Assembly: GCA_003250155.1 (NCBI GenBank)
Contig: QKHE01000094.1
Span: forward strand, 1 to 39,488
Source: Chloroflexota bacterium
GTDB taxonomy: Bacteria > Chloroflexota > Limnocylindria > Limnocylindrales > CSP1-4
Length of the DNA stretch: 39,488 nt
Direction of reading: 5' to 3'
The position numbers and the translations under genes were made by a program. Shown here piece by piece: positions 6,687-16,135 of this stretch; positions within the stretch are counted from its first letter, which is position 1, and each line of letters starts with the position of its first letter. Below the pieces are notes generated by a model. That model worked only from the letters and a program-made list of their open reading frames with translations, did not search any database and was not told the origin of the DNA.

Positions 6687-7981
6687 CAGGCCGGGTCGAG
6701 CAGCGGCAACACCGCCTGGACGGTCGTGCCCCCCTCGCCGCGCGCCGCCACCTCGAGCGACCCGCCGAGCTCCTCCGCACGCTCCCGCATCGAGCGCAGC
6801 CCGACCCCGGGGGCGTGCGCCGCCAGACCCCGTCCGTCATCGCTGATCTCCAGGACCAGGTCGTCGTCGCGGACCCGCAGGCTCATCGTCGCGCTCTCGG
6901 CACCACTGTGGCGGACGACGTTCGTGAGCGCTTCCAGGGCGATGCGATAGGCCGCGACCTCGGTGGCGGCCGGGAGCGCCGGCAGCGCGTCGGGAACGCG
7001 AAACTCGATGCGGGGCGAGCCCGCTGGCCCGCCGGCGAACGTTGCCGCCTGCTCGCGCAGGGCCTCGACGAGGCCGAGCTGGTCGAGCGCCGGCGGACGA
7101 AGGTCATAGGTCACGCGGCGGACCTCATCGATGACGCGCCGCGTCGCAACCGCGAGATCGGCGAGCACCTGCGGCGCGCCATCCGGGTGATCCGCCAGCG
7201 TCGCCTGGGCGGCCTCCATCTTCAGCAGGCTCCCGGCGAGGGCCGGGCCGACCCCGTCGTGGAGGTCGCGGCGCAGCCGTCGGCGCTCTTCCTCGCGGGC
7301 GGTCACGAGCCGCATCCGGGACTGACGGAGGTCGGTCGCCAGCTGGGCGGCCTCGATGGCCGGGCCGGCCTGGCGCCCGAGGTCGGTCAGCAGCCGCAGG
7401 TCGACGGCGTCAAAGTGCCCACCCGGCGAGCGAGGTGCCAGCACGAGCGCGGCGATCGGGGCCCCGCGATGGGCAATCGGAAGCCGCAGCAGGTCCCCGG
7501 GCCGCGCGTCATCCGGCATATGGCCAAACGCGGCGCTGGCGACGCCCTTGCCATCGAGCTCGAGGGCCGCGTACGGCAGGCGCAGCGCCGTGGCAACCGT
7601 CTCGACGACGATGGCCGGCACGGCCTCGATGTCGATGGAGCCCTCAAGCTGCGTGCCGAGACGGGTGATCGCCCGATACGGGTCCCCCCGGTCACCGAAC
7701 ATGAGCCGATCGAGGAACAGCTGCAGACGGTCACGAAGCGGCAGCGCGAGCAGGGCGCCGGCACCGGTCGCAAGGAGCGCGACCGCGTACGGCAGATCCT
7801 CGGGCAGGACGGCACGCAGCGCCACGGCCGACGCGGCGTACAGGACGAGGATGCCGAGGGTCAGCAGCCCGTGGACCGTCGATCGGTCCAGCCGTCGTGG
7901 CTCGAGCCGCGCGGAGCGACGCGCGATCGGTGGGGCGCCGACCGCTCCTGCCTGCGAGGCTCCCTGGAGATTCGTCGCCAT
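6686..7981 (-). CDS. NarL-family sensor histidine kinase (2 TM, GAF, HisKA_3, HATPase)
   Basis: A 431-residue kinase. Two membrane helices (about residues 38-58 and 63-80) are followed by a short helical linker (DRLQLFLDRLMFGD), a GAF-like domain (about 110-215), the HisKA_3 dimerisation helix with H241 in RRDLHDGVGPALAG, and a C-terminal ATPase domain (N box EALTNVVRHSG, G boxes DDGRGL and GVGLRSMRERA). The membrane part looks like the last two helices of the larger sensor region seen in the protein at 35563-37269, so this kinase has a shortened input module. It heads the operon with its response regulator. AATGAT sits seven bases before the ATG, so the transcript may be leaderless. Confidence 0.93.
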   Translation of the reverse strand: MATNLQGASQAGAVGAPPIARRSARLEPRRLDRSTVHGLLTLGILVLYAASAVALRAVLPEDLPYAVALLATGAGALLALPLRDRLQLFLDRLMFGDRGDPYRAITRLGTQLEGSIDIEAVPAIVVETVATALRLPYAALELDGKGVASAAFGHMPDDARPGDLLRLPIAHRGAPIAALVLAPRSPGGHFDAVDLRLLTDLGRQAGPAIEAAQLATDLRQSRMRLVTAREEERRRLRRDLHDGVGPALAGSLLKMEAAQATLADHPDGAPQVLADLAVATRRVIDEVRRVTYDLRPPALDQLGLVEALREQAATFAGGPAGSPRIEFRVPDALPALPAATEVAAYRIALEALTNVVRHSGAESATMSLRVRDDDLVLEISDDGRGLAAHAPGVGLRSMRERAEELGGSLEVAARGEGGTTVQAVLPLLDPA

Positions 7982-8051
7982 GGCTCAGATCATTGCGCGG
8001 CGCCTGTCCCCGGGTCGCGGGGCAGCCGTCCCGGATGGGCCGGGATTGCGC

Positions 8052-9590
8052 TCATCGCGTCCGCGGGAAGCCGAGGTCGATCCGCGACGAACCGGGGTCC
8101 GGCCAGCGTGACGTCACGACCTTTGCGCGGGTGTAGAACTGGATTCCCTCGGGGCCGTACATGTGCAGGTCGCCGAACAGCGAGCCCTTCCAGCCACCGA
8201 AGCTGTAGTACGCGACGGGGACCGGGATCGGAACGTTGATCCCGACCATGCCGACGTTGACGTCGAACTGGTACTGCCGCGCGGCGCCGCCGTCCCGGGT
8301 GAAGATCGCGGTGCCGTTGCCGTACGGGTTGTCGTTGACGAGACCCAACGCGTCCTCGTACGAGCCGACCCGCGTGACCGTCAGCACCGGCCCGAAGATC
8401 TCGTCGCGGTAGCAGTCCATCTCGGGCGTCACGTCGTCGATCAGCGAGGCGCCGAGGAAGAACCCCTCCGAGTCGCGATACAGCGGGTGCTCGCGGCCGT
8501 CGGCCACGACGGTGGCGCCCTGCTCGGCCGCTGAATCGAGGTACGACGCGACCTTGTCGCGATGCTGCTTCGTCACGAGCGGTCCCATCTCGGCTGCCGG
8601 ATCGCTGCCCGGCCCGACGCGGACCTTCGGCAGGCGCGCCTTGATCGCCTCCACGAGCGGATCGGCGACGGCGCCGACCGCGACCACCGTGGCGATGGCC
8701 ATGCAGCGCTCGCCGGACGAGCCGTAGCCGGCCGAGACGGCGGCGTCGGCGGCCATGTCGACGTCGGCGTCCGGCAGCACGATCATGTGGTTCTTCGCGC
8801 CGCCGAGCGCCTGGACGCGCTTGCCGTGACGGGTGCCAGTCTCGTAGATGTAGCGGGCGATCGGCGTCGAGCCGACGAAGCTCAGCGCCGCGACGTCCGG
8901 GTGCTCCAGGATCCGATCGACGGCCACCTTGTCGCCCTGGATGACGTTGAAGACCCCGTCCGGCAGGCCGGCCTCCTTCAGCAGCTCGGCCAGGTAGATC
9001 GAAGCCGATGGGTCCTTCTCCGACGGCTTCAGGATGAAGGCGTTCCCGCAGGCGATCGCGTTGGCGAACATCCACATCGGGACCATCGCCGGGAAGTTGA
9101 ACGGCGTGATGCCGGCGACGACGCCGAGCGGCTGGCGGATCTGGTAGACATCGATGCCGCCCGAGACCTGTTCGCTGAAACCACCCTTGAGCAGGTTCGG
9201 GACGCCGCACGCGAACTCGAGGTTCTCGATGCCCCGGGCGACCTCGCCGAGCGCATCCGAGGGGACCTTGCCGTGCTCGGCGGTCAGGAACGCCGCGATG
9301 TCGTGGCGATGGGACTCGACGAGGTTCCGGATCCGGAACAGGATGTCGGTCCGCTTGGAGAGCGATGTCGCCCGCCAGCCCGGGAACGCGGCCCTGGCGG
9401 CAGCGACCGCCTCGTTGACCTCCTCGATCGAGGCGAAGTCGACGTGGCGGGCGAGCTCACCGGTGGCGGGGTTGTAGACGGGTCCCCGGCGCCCGGACGT
9501 GCCGGCGACCCGGCGGCCGCCGATCCAGTGCGGCACGACCTCCGTCGCCACGCGCTGGCGCTTGATGTCCGGTTCGGCGACCTGGGTCAT
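8052..9590 (-). CDS. mmsA: Methylmalonate-/malonate-semialdehyde dehydrogenase, CoA-acylating
   Basis: A 512-residue aldehyde dehydrogenase of the MmsA/IolA type, which converts methylmalonate semialdehyde to propionyl-CoA or malonate semialdehyde to acetyl-CoA with NAD and CoA. The diagnostic features are the catalytic cysteine C296 in SSGERCMAIA, the preceding QALGGAKNHMIVLPDAD, the cofactor region GITPFNFPAMVPMWMF, and the subfamily tail GGWKGSLFGDLHMYGPEGIQFYTR. It lacks the catalytic glutamate context of ordinary aldehyde dehydrogenases, as expected for the CoA-acylating group. It could take the semialdehyde formed from beta-alanine, linking it to the pyrimidine cluster at 0-3 kb, or serve valine or inositol breakdown. 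It is encoded alone, between two other minus-strand genes. Confidence 0.93.
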   Translation of the reverse strand: MTQVAEPDIKRQRVATEVVPHWIGGRRVAGTSGRRGPVYNPATGELARHVDFASIEEVNEAVAAARAAFPGWRATSLSKRTDILFRIRNLVESHRHDIAAFLTAEHGKVPSDALGEVARGIENLEFACGVPNLLKGGFSEQVSGGIDVYQIRQPLGVVAGITPFNFPAMVPMWMFANAIACGNAFILKPSEKDPSASIYLAELLKEAGLPDGVFNVIQGDKVAVDRILEHPDVAALSFVGSTPIARYIYETGTRHGKRVQALGGAKNHMIVLPDADVDMAADAAVSAGYGSSGERCMAIATVVAVGAVADPLVEAIKARLPKVRVGPGSDPAAEMGPLVTKQHRDKVASYLDSAAEQGATVVADGREHPLYRDSEGFFLGASLIDDVTPEMDCYRDEIFGPVLTVTRVGSYEDALGLVNDNPYGNGTAIFTRDGGAARQYQFDVNVGMVGINVPIPVPVAYYSFGGWKGSLFGDLHMYGPEGIQFYTRAKVVTSRWPDPGSSRIDLGFPRTR

Positions 9591-9673
9591 GGGGACGCAC
9601 CTCAGGCTTGGCGGGACGAGTCGTTCGAACCGCTACAGGGTACTGCGACGGTCCAATCGAGCCGCGGAATCGA

Positions 9674-9701
9674 GAGGCCCCCGGCGTGCGCCGGGGGCCT
9701 C
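9674..9701 (-). terminator. Strong hairpin after the protease gene
   Basis: A perfect 13-bp inverted repeat (GAGGCCCCCGGCG, two-base centre TG, then its complement) lies 22 bp past the protease stop codon. No T-run follows on the minus strand, so it may act as a Rho-assisted stop or as a 3'-end stabiliser. Confidence 0.65.
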
Positions 9702-9723
9702 GTCGCGCAACTGATCCGGAAGA

Positions 9724-12700
9724 TCAGGTCTTGGTGATCATGATCGGGACCTTCAGGGCCGTCGGCGCCGATGGCGGGCCGAGCACCAGCTCGCCGAAGT
9801 ACGACTCGCCCGAGGTCATGGCCTTCGAGAAGTCGACGGTCAGCACGACCGGCGTGCCGGCAGTCACGCCGCCGGCCGGGAGGCCGCTGACCGAGAGGTC
9901 CGAGCCCTGGATCGCGTCGATCGTGAGCTCGAGGGTCGGCGTGCCGGCGACACTCCAGCCCTGGACCCAGACCTGGTAGTCGCCGTCGGCCGGCGCGATG
10001 AGCTCGACGAACTCGTTCGATGTCCCGGTCGTCGAGGAGCCGACGATCTCACTGTTGGTGAAGACCCCGTCCTCGTTCGCGTCGTAGACGACGAACAGGT
10101 CGAAGTCATCGGTCGGCAGCGCCGTTGCCACCGTCAGCCGAGAGGCGTGGTCGATGGTCACGTCGCGCTTGATGCTGGCCGAGCTCGGGTTGTTCGGGTT
10201 GTCCTGCTGGCCGAGGACGTCCTCGACGAGCGGCTGGCTGAGGCCGAAGCCTTCCGCCACGAGCCCATCGAGGTCCACGCCCGCCGTGAAGGTCACGTCG
10301 AAGCTGCCGCTGTCGGCGGCCGTCGAGATGTCCACCATCGAGGGGGCCACCGACGCGCTGCCGAGCGTCACCTGGAATGGCGTCGTGAAGGCGTCGCCGT
10401 CCCAGCCAACCTGGTGGACAACAAGGTTGTGCAGACCCTCCTGCGCCGGCGCCGTGACGAAGTCCACGGCGCCGCCGGTGGCGGTGTTGAACGTCCAGAC
10501 GCCCGATCCGATATGGGTGTTCGGGCTCCCGCCCACGGTGTTGATCGTGTACGGGGCTCCGAACACAGTGTCACCGAAGATCTGGAAGTGGTTCTCGAAG
10601 CGGCCCATGATCAGGGTGTCGAGGTCGGTGTACGGCGCGGTGCCGTCCCACGTCGTCTGAGCGAGGAACAGCGTTCCGTCGGCGGGTGTCTCGGGCACGT
10701 CGAGGAAGAAGAACCGCCAGTCGCCGGACTCGGCGCGCCACGTCCAGTCGTTGGCGCCGAAGACCGAGCCGTTGTTGTACGGCAGATCCGCCTGGTCCGA
10801 GGCGACGTCGGCGCCACCGAACTCGACCGAGTCGGTGATGTTGCCGGAGCCGTCCATGGGAACCGTGGCGGCCACCGCCACCGAGACCGGCACGACGATG
10901 CTGTCGCCGCCGTTCTCGAGGACGATCGCGCCCTCGTACATCCCGTATGGCGCGTCAGCCGGGACCTCGATGTCCGCGTCGAACGAGCCGGACGCCGATG
11001 CCGGGGTGGTCACCCAATCCCAATCGGCGTTCTCGTACCACGAGATCTCGATGTCGAAGTCGGTGACCGGGATCATCGCGTTCCGCGCGCTGTGCTGGAG
11101 GCCGAGGTACAGACCGTCGGCCATGCGGTCAGCGGGATCGCGGACGAACGACATCAGGGCGTTCGAGCCGGCCCGGTGGTACATGAACCGGACGTACTCG
11201 CCCGCGTCGATCTCCGAGGCCGCGTAGTTGATGTCGAGGAAGCCGTCGATGCTGTGGCTCGTGCCCAGCTGGACGTAGTTGACGACCCCGTTGCCGTTCG
11301 AGTCGGTCCACAGGTTGCCGTCGCCGTTCACGTCGGTCCAGTTGTAGGTCAGCAGACGCCACGCCTGGTCCTCGTCGTAGTTGAAGGGATGGCTGTCGAA
11401 CTGGTCACGCGGGTAGTTCAGGCGGATGACCATGAGATCGGCATCCGGATGGGCGTTGACCTCGTCGGTCAGATCCATCAGATAGTCCGGCGCGTTGAAG
11501 TTGGCCGGGCTCTCCTGCGCGAGATGCATGCTGCTGAAGCTCATGGTTTCGACGTCCGTCCGGACGAGCTGCCGGTCGGAGATGTCCCACGTGCCGGCGC
11601 CGTCGATCGTGAACGTCTGGGAGTCGCTTCCGCCGGGCGAGATGACGTGCGCGAACACGTCGTACTCGTTGCCGCGATAGTCGCCGACCCGCCACTCGTT
11701 CGGCGAGACGAAGGCGCTCTCGCCGGCCGCGGCCTCGACGGCCTTGCCGGCATCGAGCGATCCCGCGCCCTGCACGGTGACGTTGTAGCCGAGGTCCATC
11801 GCTGACGACTTCAGGATGTCCTTGGCGGTCACGTAGAAGCCGGCCGGGGTCGGGCCCACGTTCTCGCGCCACGCCTGGTAGACGAGCGCCGTGGCGCCGG
11901 CCGCGACGGGCGTCGAGCGGCTCGTGCCGCCCCACGTCTCCCACGCGAACTGGCCGCTGAGGACGGCGTTGAGGGTCACGTCGCCGGCCGAGAAGGCACC
12001 GTCGGCGACGATGTCCACGCCGACCGCGCCGTTCGCGCCGAAGCCGCGGTTCGACCAGACCATGACGTCGTTGTCGACGATCTGGCTGGCGCTGGCGATC
12101 GAGTCCCAGCCGGTTCCGCCGAACTGCGTGGATGCGCCGACGGCGATCCCCGCGAACGGCGATGGCGGTGCGACCGTGCCGTAGCCCGGAGCGCCGTTGC
12201 CGGTCGAGAACAGCGGTGTCGTGGTCCGGCCGTTGTAGATGACGTCCGCCTCCTGGCTCGCGGCATCCCAGCCATCGTTGTCGGAATTTGAGAAGCCGTA
12301 CGAGTTGGAGGTGATGTCGACCCCGCGCCGGCTGGCCAGGTAGTAGCCGAGCTGGCTCGAGAAATCGATCGAGAAGTAGATGTCCCCGAAGGGCGCCAGC
12401 CTGGCGTCCGGCGCGCCGCCGATGACGGCGCCGGGGTAGGTCCCGCCGGGGACGTCGTCGAACTGCGGCGCCAGGGCGTTGATCACCCCTTGGCCCACGA
12501 TGTTCGAGGCGGTCAGGGTCCCGTGGCCACCGATCGCCGGGTCGAAGTCGCCGGTCCAGGCGACGAGCTCCCCAGGGCCGTAGCCGAGGGTCGTCGGGCC
12601 AAGGAACGCGTCGAGGCCGCCGGGGACCGCGGTGGCGCCGTCGGAGATGAAGTACAGCAGCCCGCCGGACAGGTCCGTGTAGCCGTCGCCGTCCATGTCG

Positions 12701-13839
12701 CGGTACGAGACCGGCGAGGCCTTGGTGACCGGCTTCTCGTCGGCAAAGGAGCGGTCGTTGTCGAGGTCCACGTACACGGTGTCGTAGACACCGGCCGTGG
12801 TCGAGTCGGTCACGAGGAACGCGGGCCGCTCACCGTACAACGCCAGCAGATGGTCGTCGGGATGACTGCCGAGGAAGACGTTGCCCGACTTGCTCACGCC
12901 GGCCGGGAAGCGGTAGGTGTGCAGCTTGAAGCCGGCCGGGACGCCGAAGTTGCGGGACGGACCCGTCCGGGTGGCGAACCTGACCGGGCACAGCGCCTGC
13001 GGCGCCTTGTCGGCCCAATCTTTGCAGGTGGCGGCGGTCGTCTCGACGTACCAGGACAGGCCGTCCTGGACCTGCGACGACGCGAGCCACTGCAGGACGC
13101 CGAAGGGATCGAACGCCTTCGGCCAGCCGTTCCAGCCGGCTCGCGCTCCCGCCTGGCCTGACCAGACCTGCCACGTGCCGATGAGGTCCGGGTGACCGAA
13201 GTCGGTGCCGCCGTCGAGCACGCCGACGGTGACGCCCTCGCCGGTGTATCCGGCCTCCCAGGCGTCGACGAAGTTGTGCGTGCCCGCGTCGAGCAGCCCG
13301 AGATCCATCAGGTCCTCGAAGTTCGAGGTGGCCAGCGGCGGGGCCGCCGAGTACGGAACCTCGTGGGCGTACAGGCCCTGGAGGACCTGGTTCAGCTTGG
13401 CCGTGCTCGGCCGCTTGTTGAGATCGGGATCGGGCACGCCGAGCGGCCGCCCGGTTCGCTTGAAGTCGATCGGCCCGACCGAGACCACGCCCTTGGCATC
13501 TGCCAGCTTGGGCAGCGCCTGGATCTGGATCTTGCCGAGGACGATCGCCGCTCCGCCCTGCTGCGCGACATACGCCTTCTTGAGGTAGCCGAGGGCCGCG
13601 TCTGCCTTGCCCTGGACGATCGCGAAGACGTAGATCGCACCGGTGTCACCGGCTTCCAGCTGCCGCAGCAGCTTCGGATGCAGCTTGGATTTCGCATGGT
13701 CGGCGGCGGTCGTGACGGTGTCGGGCTTGCCGCCCGCCGCGTCCTTGCCGCTGCCGCCGTTCTTGGCGATCGCCAAGGGGGTCACCATGGCCGCCACCAA
13801 GACAGCGGCAAACAGGAGCGTCGTGAATCGACGGATCAT
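9724..13839 (-). CDS. Secreted pyrolysin-like subtilisin-family serine protease (S8)
   Basis: A 1371-residue exported protease. A signal peptide (MIRRFTTLLFAAVLVAAMVTPLAIA) is followed by a propeptide, then a subtilase domain with D209 (VGVLDGGTDFGHPDL), H439 (GGHGTLTASN), oxyanion Asn near 548 (STGNGAPG) and S640 (GGTSRSTPVAAG). About 230 residues separate Asp and His, much more than in subtilisin; this insert contains calcium-loop-like stretches (YVDLDNDRSFADE, RDMDGDGYTDLSGG) as in pyrolysin and tripeptidyl-peptidase II relatives. The C-terminal half is beta-rich, with another Asp/Asn-rich loop (DVNGDGNLWTDSNGNG) and a final domain resembling bacterial pre-peptidase domains. I start at ATG 13839, since GGAGGGG precedes it by a few bases. 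No sorting or anchor signal is seen. Confidence 0.93.
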   Translation of the reverse strand: MIRRFTTLLFAAVLVAAMVTPLAIAKNGGSGKDAAGGKPDTVTTAADHAKSKLHPKLLRQLEAGDTGAIYVFAIVQGKADAALGYLKKAYVAQQGGAAIVLGKIQIQALPKLADAKGVVSVGPIDFKRTGRPLGVPDPDLNKRPSTAKLNQVLQGLYAHEVPYSAAPPLATSNFEDLMDLGLLDAGTHNFVDAWEAGYTGEGVTVGVLDGGTDFGHPDLIGTWQVWSGQAGARAGWNGWPKAFDPFGVLQWLASSQVQDGLSWYVETTAATCKDWADKAPQALCPVRFATRTGPSRNFGVPAGFKLHTYRFPAGVSKSGNVFLGSHPDDHLLALYGERPAFLVTDSTTAGVYDTVYVDLDNDRSFADEKPVTKASPVSYRDMDGDGYTDLSGGLLYFISDGATAVPGGLDAFLGPTTLGYGPGELVAWTGDFDPAIGGHGTLTASNIVGQGVINALAPQFDDVPGGTYPGAVIGGAPDARLAPFGDIYFSIDFSSQLGYYLASRRGVDITSNSYGFSNSDNDGWDAASQEADVIYNGRTTTPLFSTGNGAPGYGTVAPPSPFAGIAVGASTQFGGTGWDSIASASQIVDNDVMVWSNRGFGANGAVGVDIVADGAFSAGDVTLNAVLSGQFAWETWGGTSRSTPVAAGATALVYQAWRENVGPTPAGFYVTAKDILKSSAMDLGYNVTVQGAGSLDAGKAVEAAAGESAFVSPNEWRVGDYRGNEYDVFAHVISPGGSDSQTFTIDGAGTWDISDRQLVRTDVETMSFSSMHLAQESPANFNAPDYLMDLTDEVNAHPDADLMVIRLNYPRDQFDSHPFNYDEDQAWRLLTYNWTDVNGDGNLWTDSNGNGVVNYVQLGTSHSIDGFLDINYAASEIDAGEYVRFMYHRAGSNALMSFVRDPADRMADGLYLGLQHSARNAMIPVTDFDIEISWYENADWDWVTTPASASGSFDADIEVPADAPYGMYEGAIVLENGGDSIVVPVSVAVAATVPMDGSGNITDSVEFGGADVASDQADLPYNNGSVFGANDWTWRAESGDWRFFFLDVPETPADGTLFLAQTTWDGTAPYTDLDTLIMGRFENHFQIFGDTVFGAPYTINTVGGSPNTHIGSGVWTFNTATGGAVDFVTAPAQEGLHNLVVHQVGWDGDAFTTPFQVTLGSASVAPSMVDISTAADSGSFDVTFTAGVDLDGLVAEGFGLSQPLVEDVLGQQDNPNNPSSASIKRDVTIDHASRLTVATALPTDDFDLFVVYDANEDGVFTNSEIVGSSTTGTSNEFVELIAPADGDYQVWVQGWSVAGTPTLELTIDAIQGSDLSVSGLPAGGVTAGTPVVLTVDFSKAMTSGESYFGELVLGPPSAPTALKVPIMITKT

Positions 13840-13950
13840 CGTCCCCTCCAAGGTCGACGCGAGTGCCTCATCCTCCACGCCGCCCGAGGACGCATGCCCC
13901 CAGGGGCGTCTGTGGCCCGAGGTCGGGGCCACGGTCCAAGTGCCGCGACG

Positions 13951-13977
13951 GTACTACCGCCGTTCTTCGCAGGTCAA
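13951..13977 (-). promoter_or_regulatory. Possible promoter of the protease gene
   Basis: On the minus strand TTGACC (13972-13977) is followed 15 bases later by TAGTAC (13951-13956). Spacing is shorter than ideal. The leader would be about 100 bases and end in the GGAGGGG ribosome-binding site. It lies in the 186-bp gap after the Lgt-like gene, whose remaining bases show nothing else clear. Confidence 0.35.
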
Positions 13978-14025
13978 ACGTCTGCGGAACCACGGCGACG
14001 CTTCCGGTGCCCCTTGGCACCGCCT

Positions 14026-14892
14026 TCAGACCGGCTCCGCGTCGAAGCTGCCTTGCTGCTTCACGGGTCGACGCCTCGCCGCTCGAGACCGCTCGACGAA
14101 TCCGATGACCGCGCCGACGAGCAGGGCCGCCGCGAGCAGCTGCTCCAGCCGCAGTGGACCGAGGACCGCGGGTTCGCGCCAGACAAAGCCGATCGCGATC
14201 CGGACGACCGCCCACAGGCCGAGCGCCAGGAACAGCGCCGCCCCGTCGCGGCGCGCGAGCGGCTCGAAGCGGGAGGCCACGACGACCAGGATCATGGCCA
14301 ACCCGACGGCGAGCGCCTCGTAGACCTGGGCCGGATGCGAGGGCAGACCCGGCGCCAGCGAGCCCCACGGCCCCGGACCCTCGTAGGCCGTGGCCCACGG
14401 CAGCTCGGACGGCAGGCCCTGGCCCGTCGCCCCGAGCACGCCGACCAGCTTGCCCGCGCCCAGCACGAACAGCAGCGGCAGCGCGAGCGCGTGCATCCAG
14501 CGCGGGATGGGCGCACCGATCAGCCGACCGATCAGGCCACCGCTCAACAGGCCGAGCGGGACGGCGAGGGTCAGGGTCAGCGAGCCCTGCGCGGGATCGA
14601 GGATCGCATCCGGGTTGGCCTGATAGAAGTCGAGGTGACCCAGGACGTATCCGAGTCGCCCACCGACGACGACCGCCGGGATCGCGGCCACGCACATGAG
14701 GACGAGCTCGCCAGGGCTCAGACCCGGCGACGGGCTCCCGGGGCCCAGGCTGGGGGTGACCCAGCCGATCCGCATCGCGAGCAGCAGCCCGCCGAACAGC
14801 ACGATGGCCAGCGCAACGGTCTCGACCCGAACGGACAGCGCCTCCGAAAGCCGGAGCACGGGATCGAAGGCGAGGTTGATGACCGCCGGCAC
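14026..14892 (-). CDS. Divergent Lgt-like multi-pass membrane protein
   Basis: A 288-residue protein with about seven membrane helices and the overall pattern of prolipoprotein diacylglyceryl transferase. Matches to Lgt are AVVVGGRLGYVLGHLDFY, GLLSGGLIGRLIG and SHPAQVYEAL. The central Lgt block, RWGNFFNQELYG in the second Lgt at 25952-26986, is replaced here by KLVGVLGATGQG when the two are aligned on the following PW. The conserved arginine becomes lysine and both asparagines and the glutamate are lost. It is therefore unlikely to be an ordinary Lgt. It lies downstream of malate dehydrogenase on the same strand, with its own TACACT box seven bases before the GTG start. A different lipid-linked transfer or a non-enzymatic role is possible. 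Confidence 0.75.
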   Translation of the reverse strand: MPAVINLAFDPVLRLSEALSVRVETVALAIVLFGGLLLAMRIGWVTPSLGPGSPSPGLSPGELVLMCVAAIPAVVVGGRLGYVLGHLDFYQANPDAILDPAQGSLTLTLAVPLGLLSGGLIGRLIGAPIPRWMHALALPLLFVLGAGKLVGVLGATGQGLPSELPWATAYEGPGPWGSLAPGLPSHPAQVYEALAVGLAMILVVVASRFEPLARRDGAALFLALGLWAVVRIAIGFVWREPAVLGPLRLEQLLAAALLVGAVIGFVERSRAARRRPVKQQGSFDAEPV

Positions 14893-14899
14893 GGGGCCG

Positions 14900-14905
14900 A
14901 GTGTA
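14900..14905 (-). promoter_or_regulatory. -10 box TACACT, leaderless start of the Lgt-like gene
   Basis: TACACT (minus strand) lies exactly seven bases before the GTG start at 14892, with no Shine-Dalgarno sequence between, so transcription should begin at or next to the start codon. The same TANNNT-N7-start arrangement is seen at 26994, 27012 and 28494. Confidence 0.5.
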
Positions 14906-14943
14906 GAGAACGGCCTCGGCGAGGATGTCCGTCGCGCCGGTGG

Positions 14944-15909
<966 letters not shown>

Positions 15910-15963
15910 CTATGCTGTGCCGCGGCGAGTCCAGGGAGCGACCGCCGCCTGGAGGGTCATCGG

Positions 15964-16122
15964 ATGTCGGCTAACGTCCCCGTCGCCGCGCTGGTCGTGC
16001 TCGGCGTCATCCTCGCGGTGCTCGGGCTGCTCGCGGGGGGCAGCATCGAGCTGACCGTGGTCGGCCTCGTTGCGATCGCCGTGGGCGGCGTGCTCGCCGT
16101 CCTCGGCCAGCGTCGCAGCTGA
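15964..16122 (+). CDS. Small two-helix membrane protein, unknown function
   Basis: A 52-residue protein that is almost entirely two hydrophobic helices (VPVAALVVLGVILAVLGLLAG and LTVVGLVAIAVGGVLAVLG) joined by a short SIE turn and ending in QRRS. It is hidden in the track as the end of a 976-residue shadow ORF. GGAGG eight bases before the ATG and a TATGCT box at 15911-15916 support a real gene. It is divergent from malate dehydrogenase and convergent with PEP carboxykinase (13-bp gap). Function unknown; small proteins of this form often associate with larger membrane complexes. Confidence 0.6.
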   Translation: MSANVPVAALVVLGVILAVLGLLAGGSIELTVVGLVAIAVGGVLAVLGQRRS

Positions 16123-16135
16123 CCGCCCATCCGGC

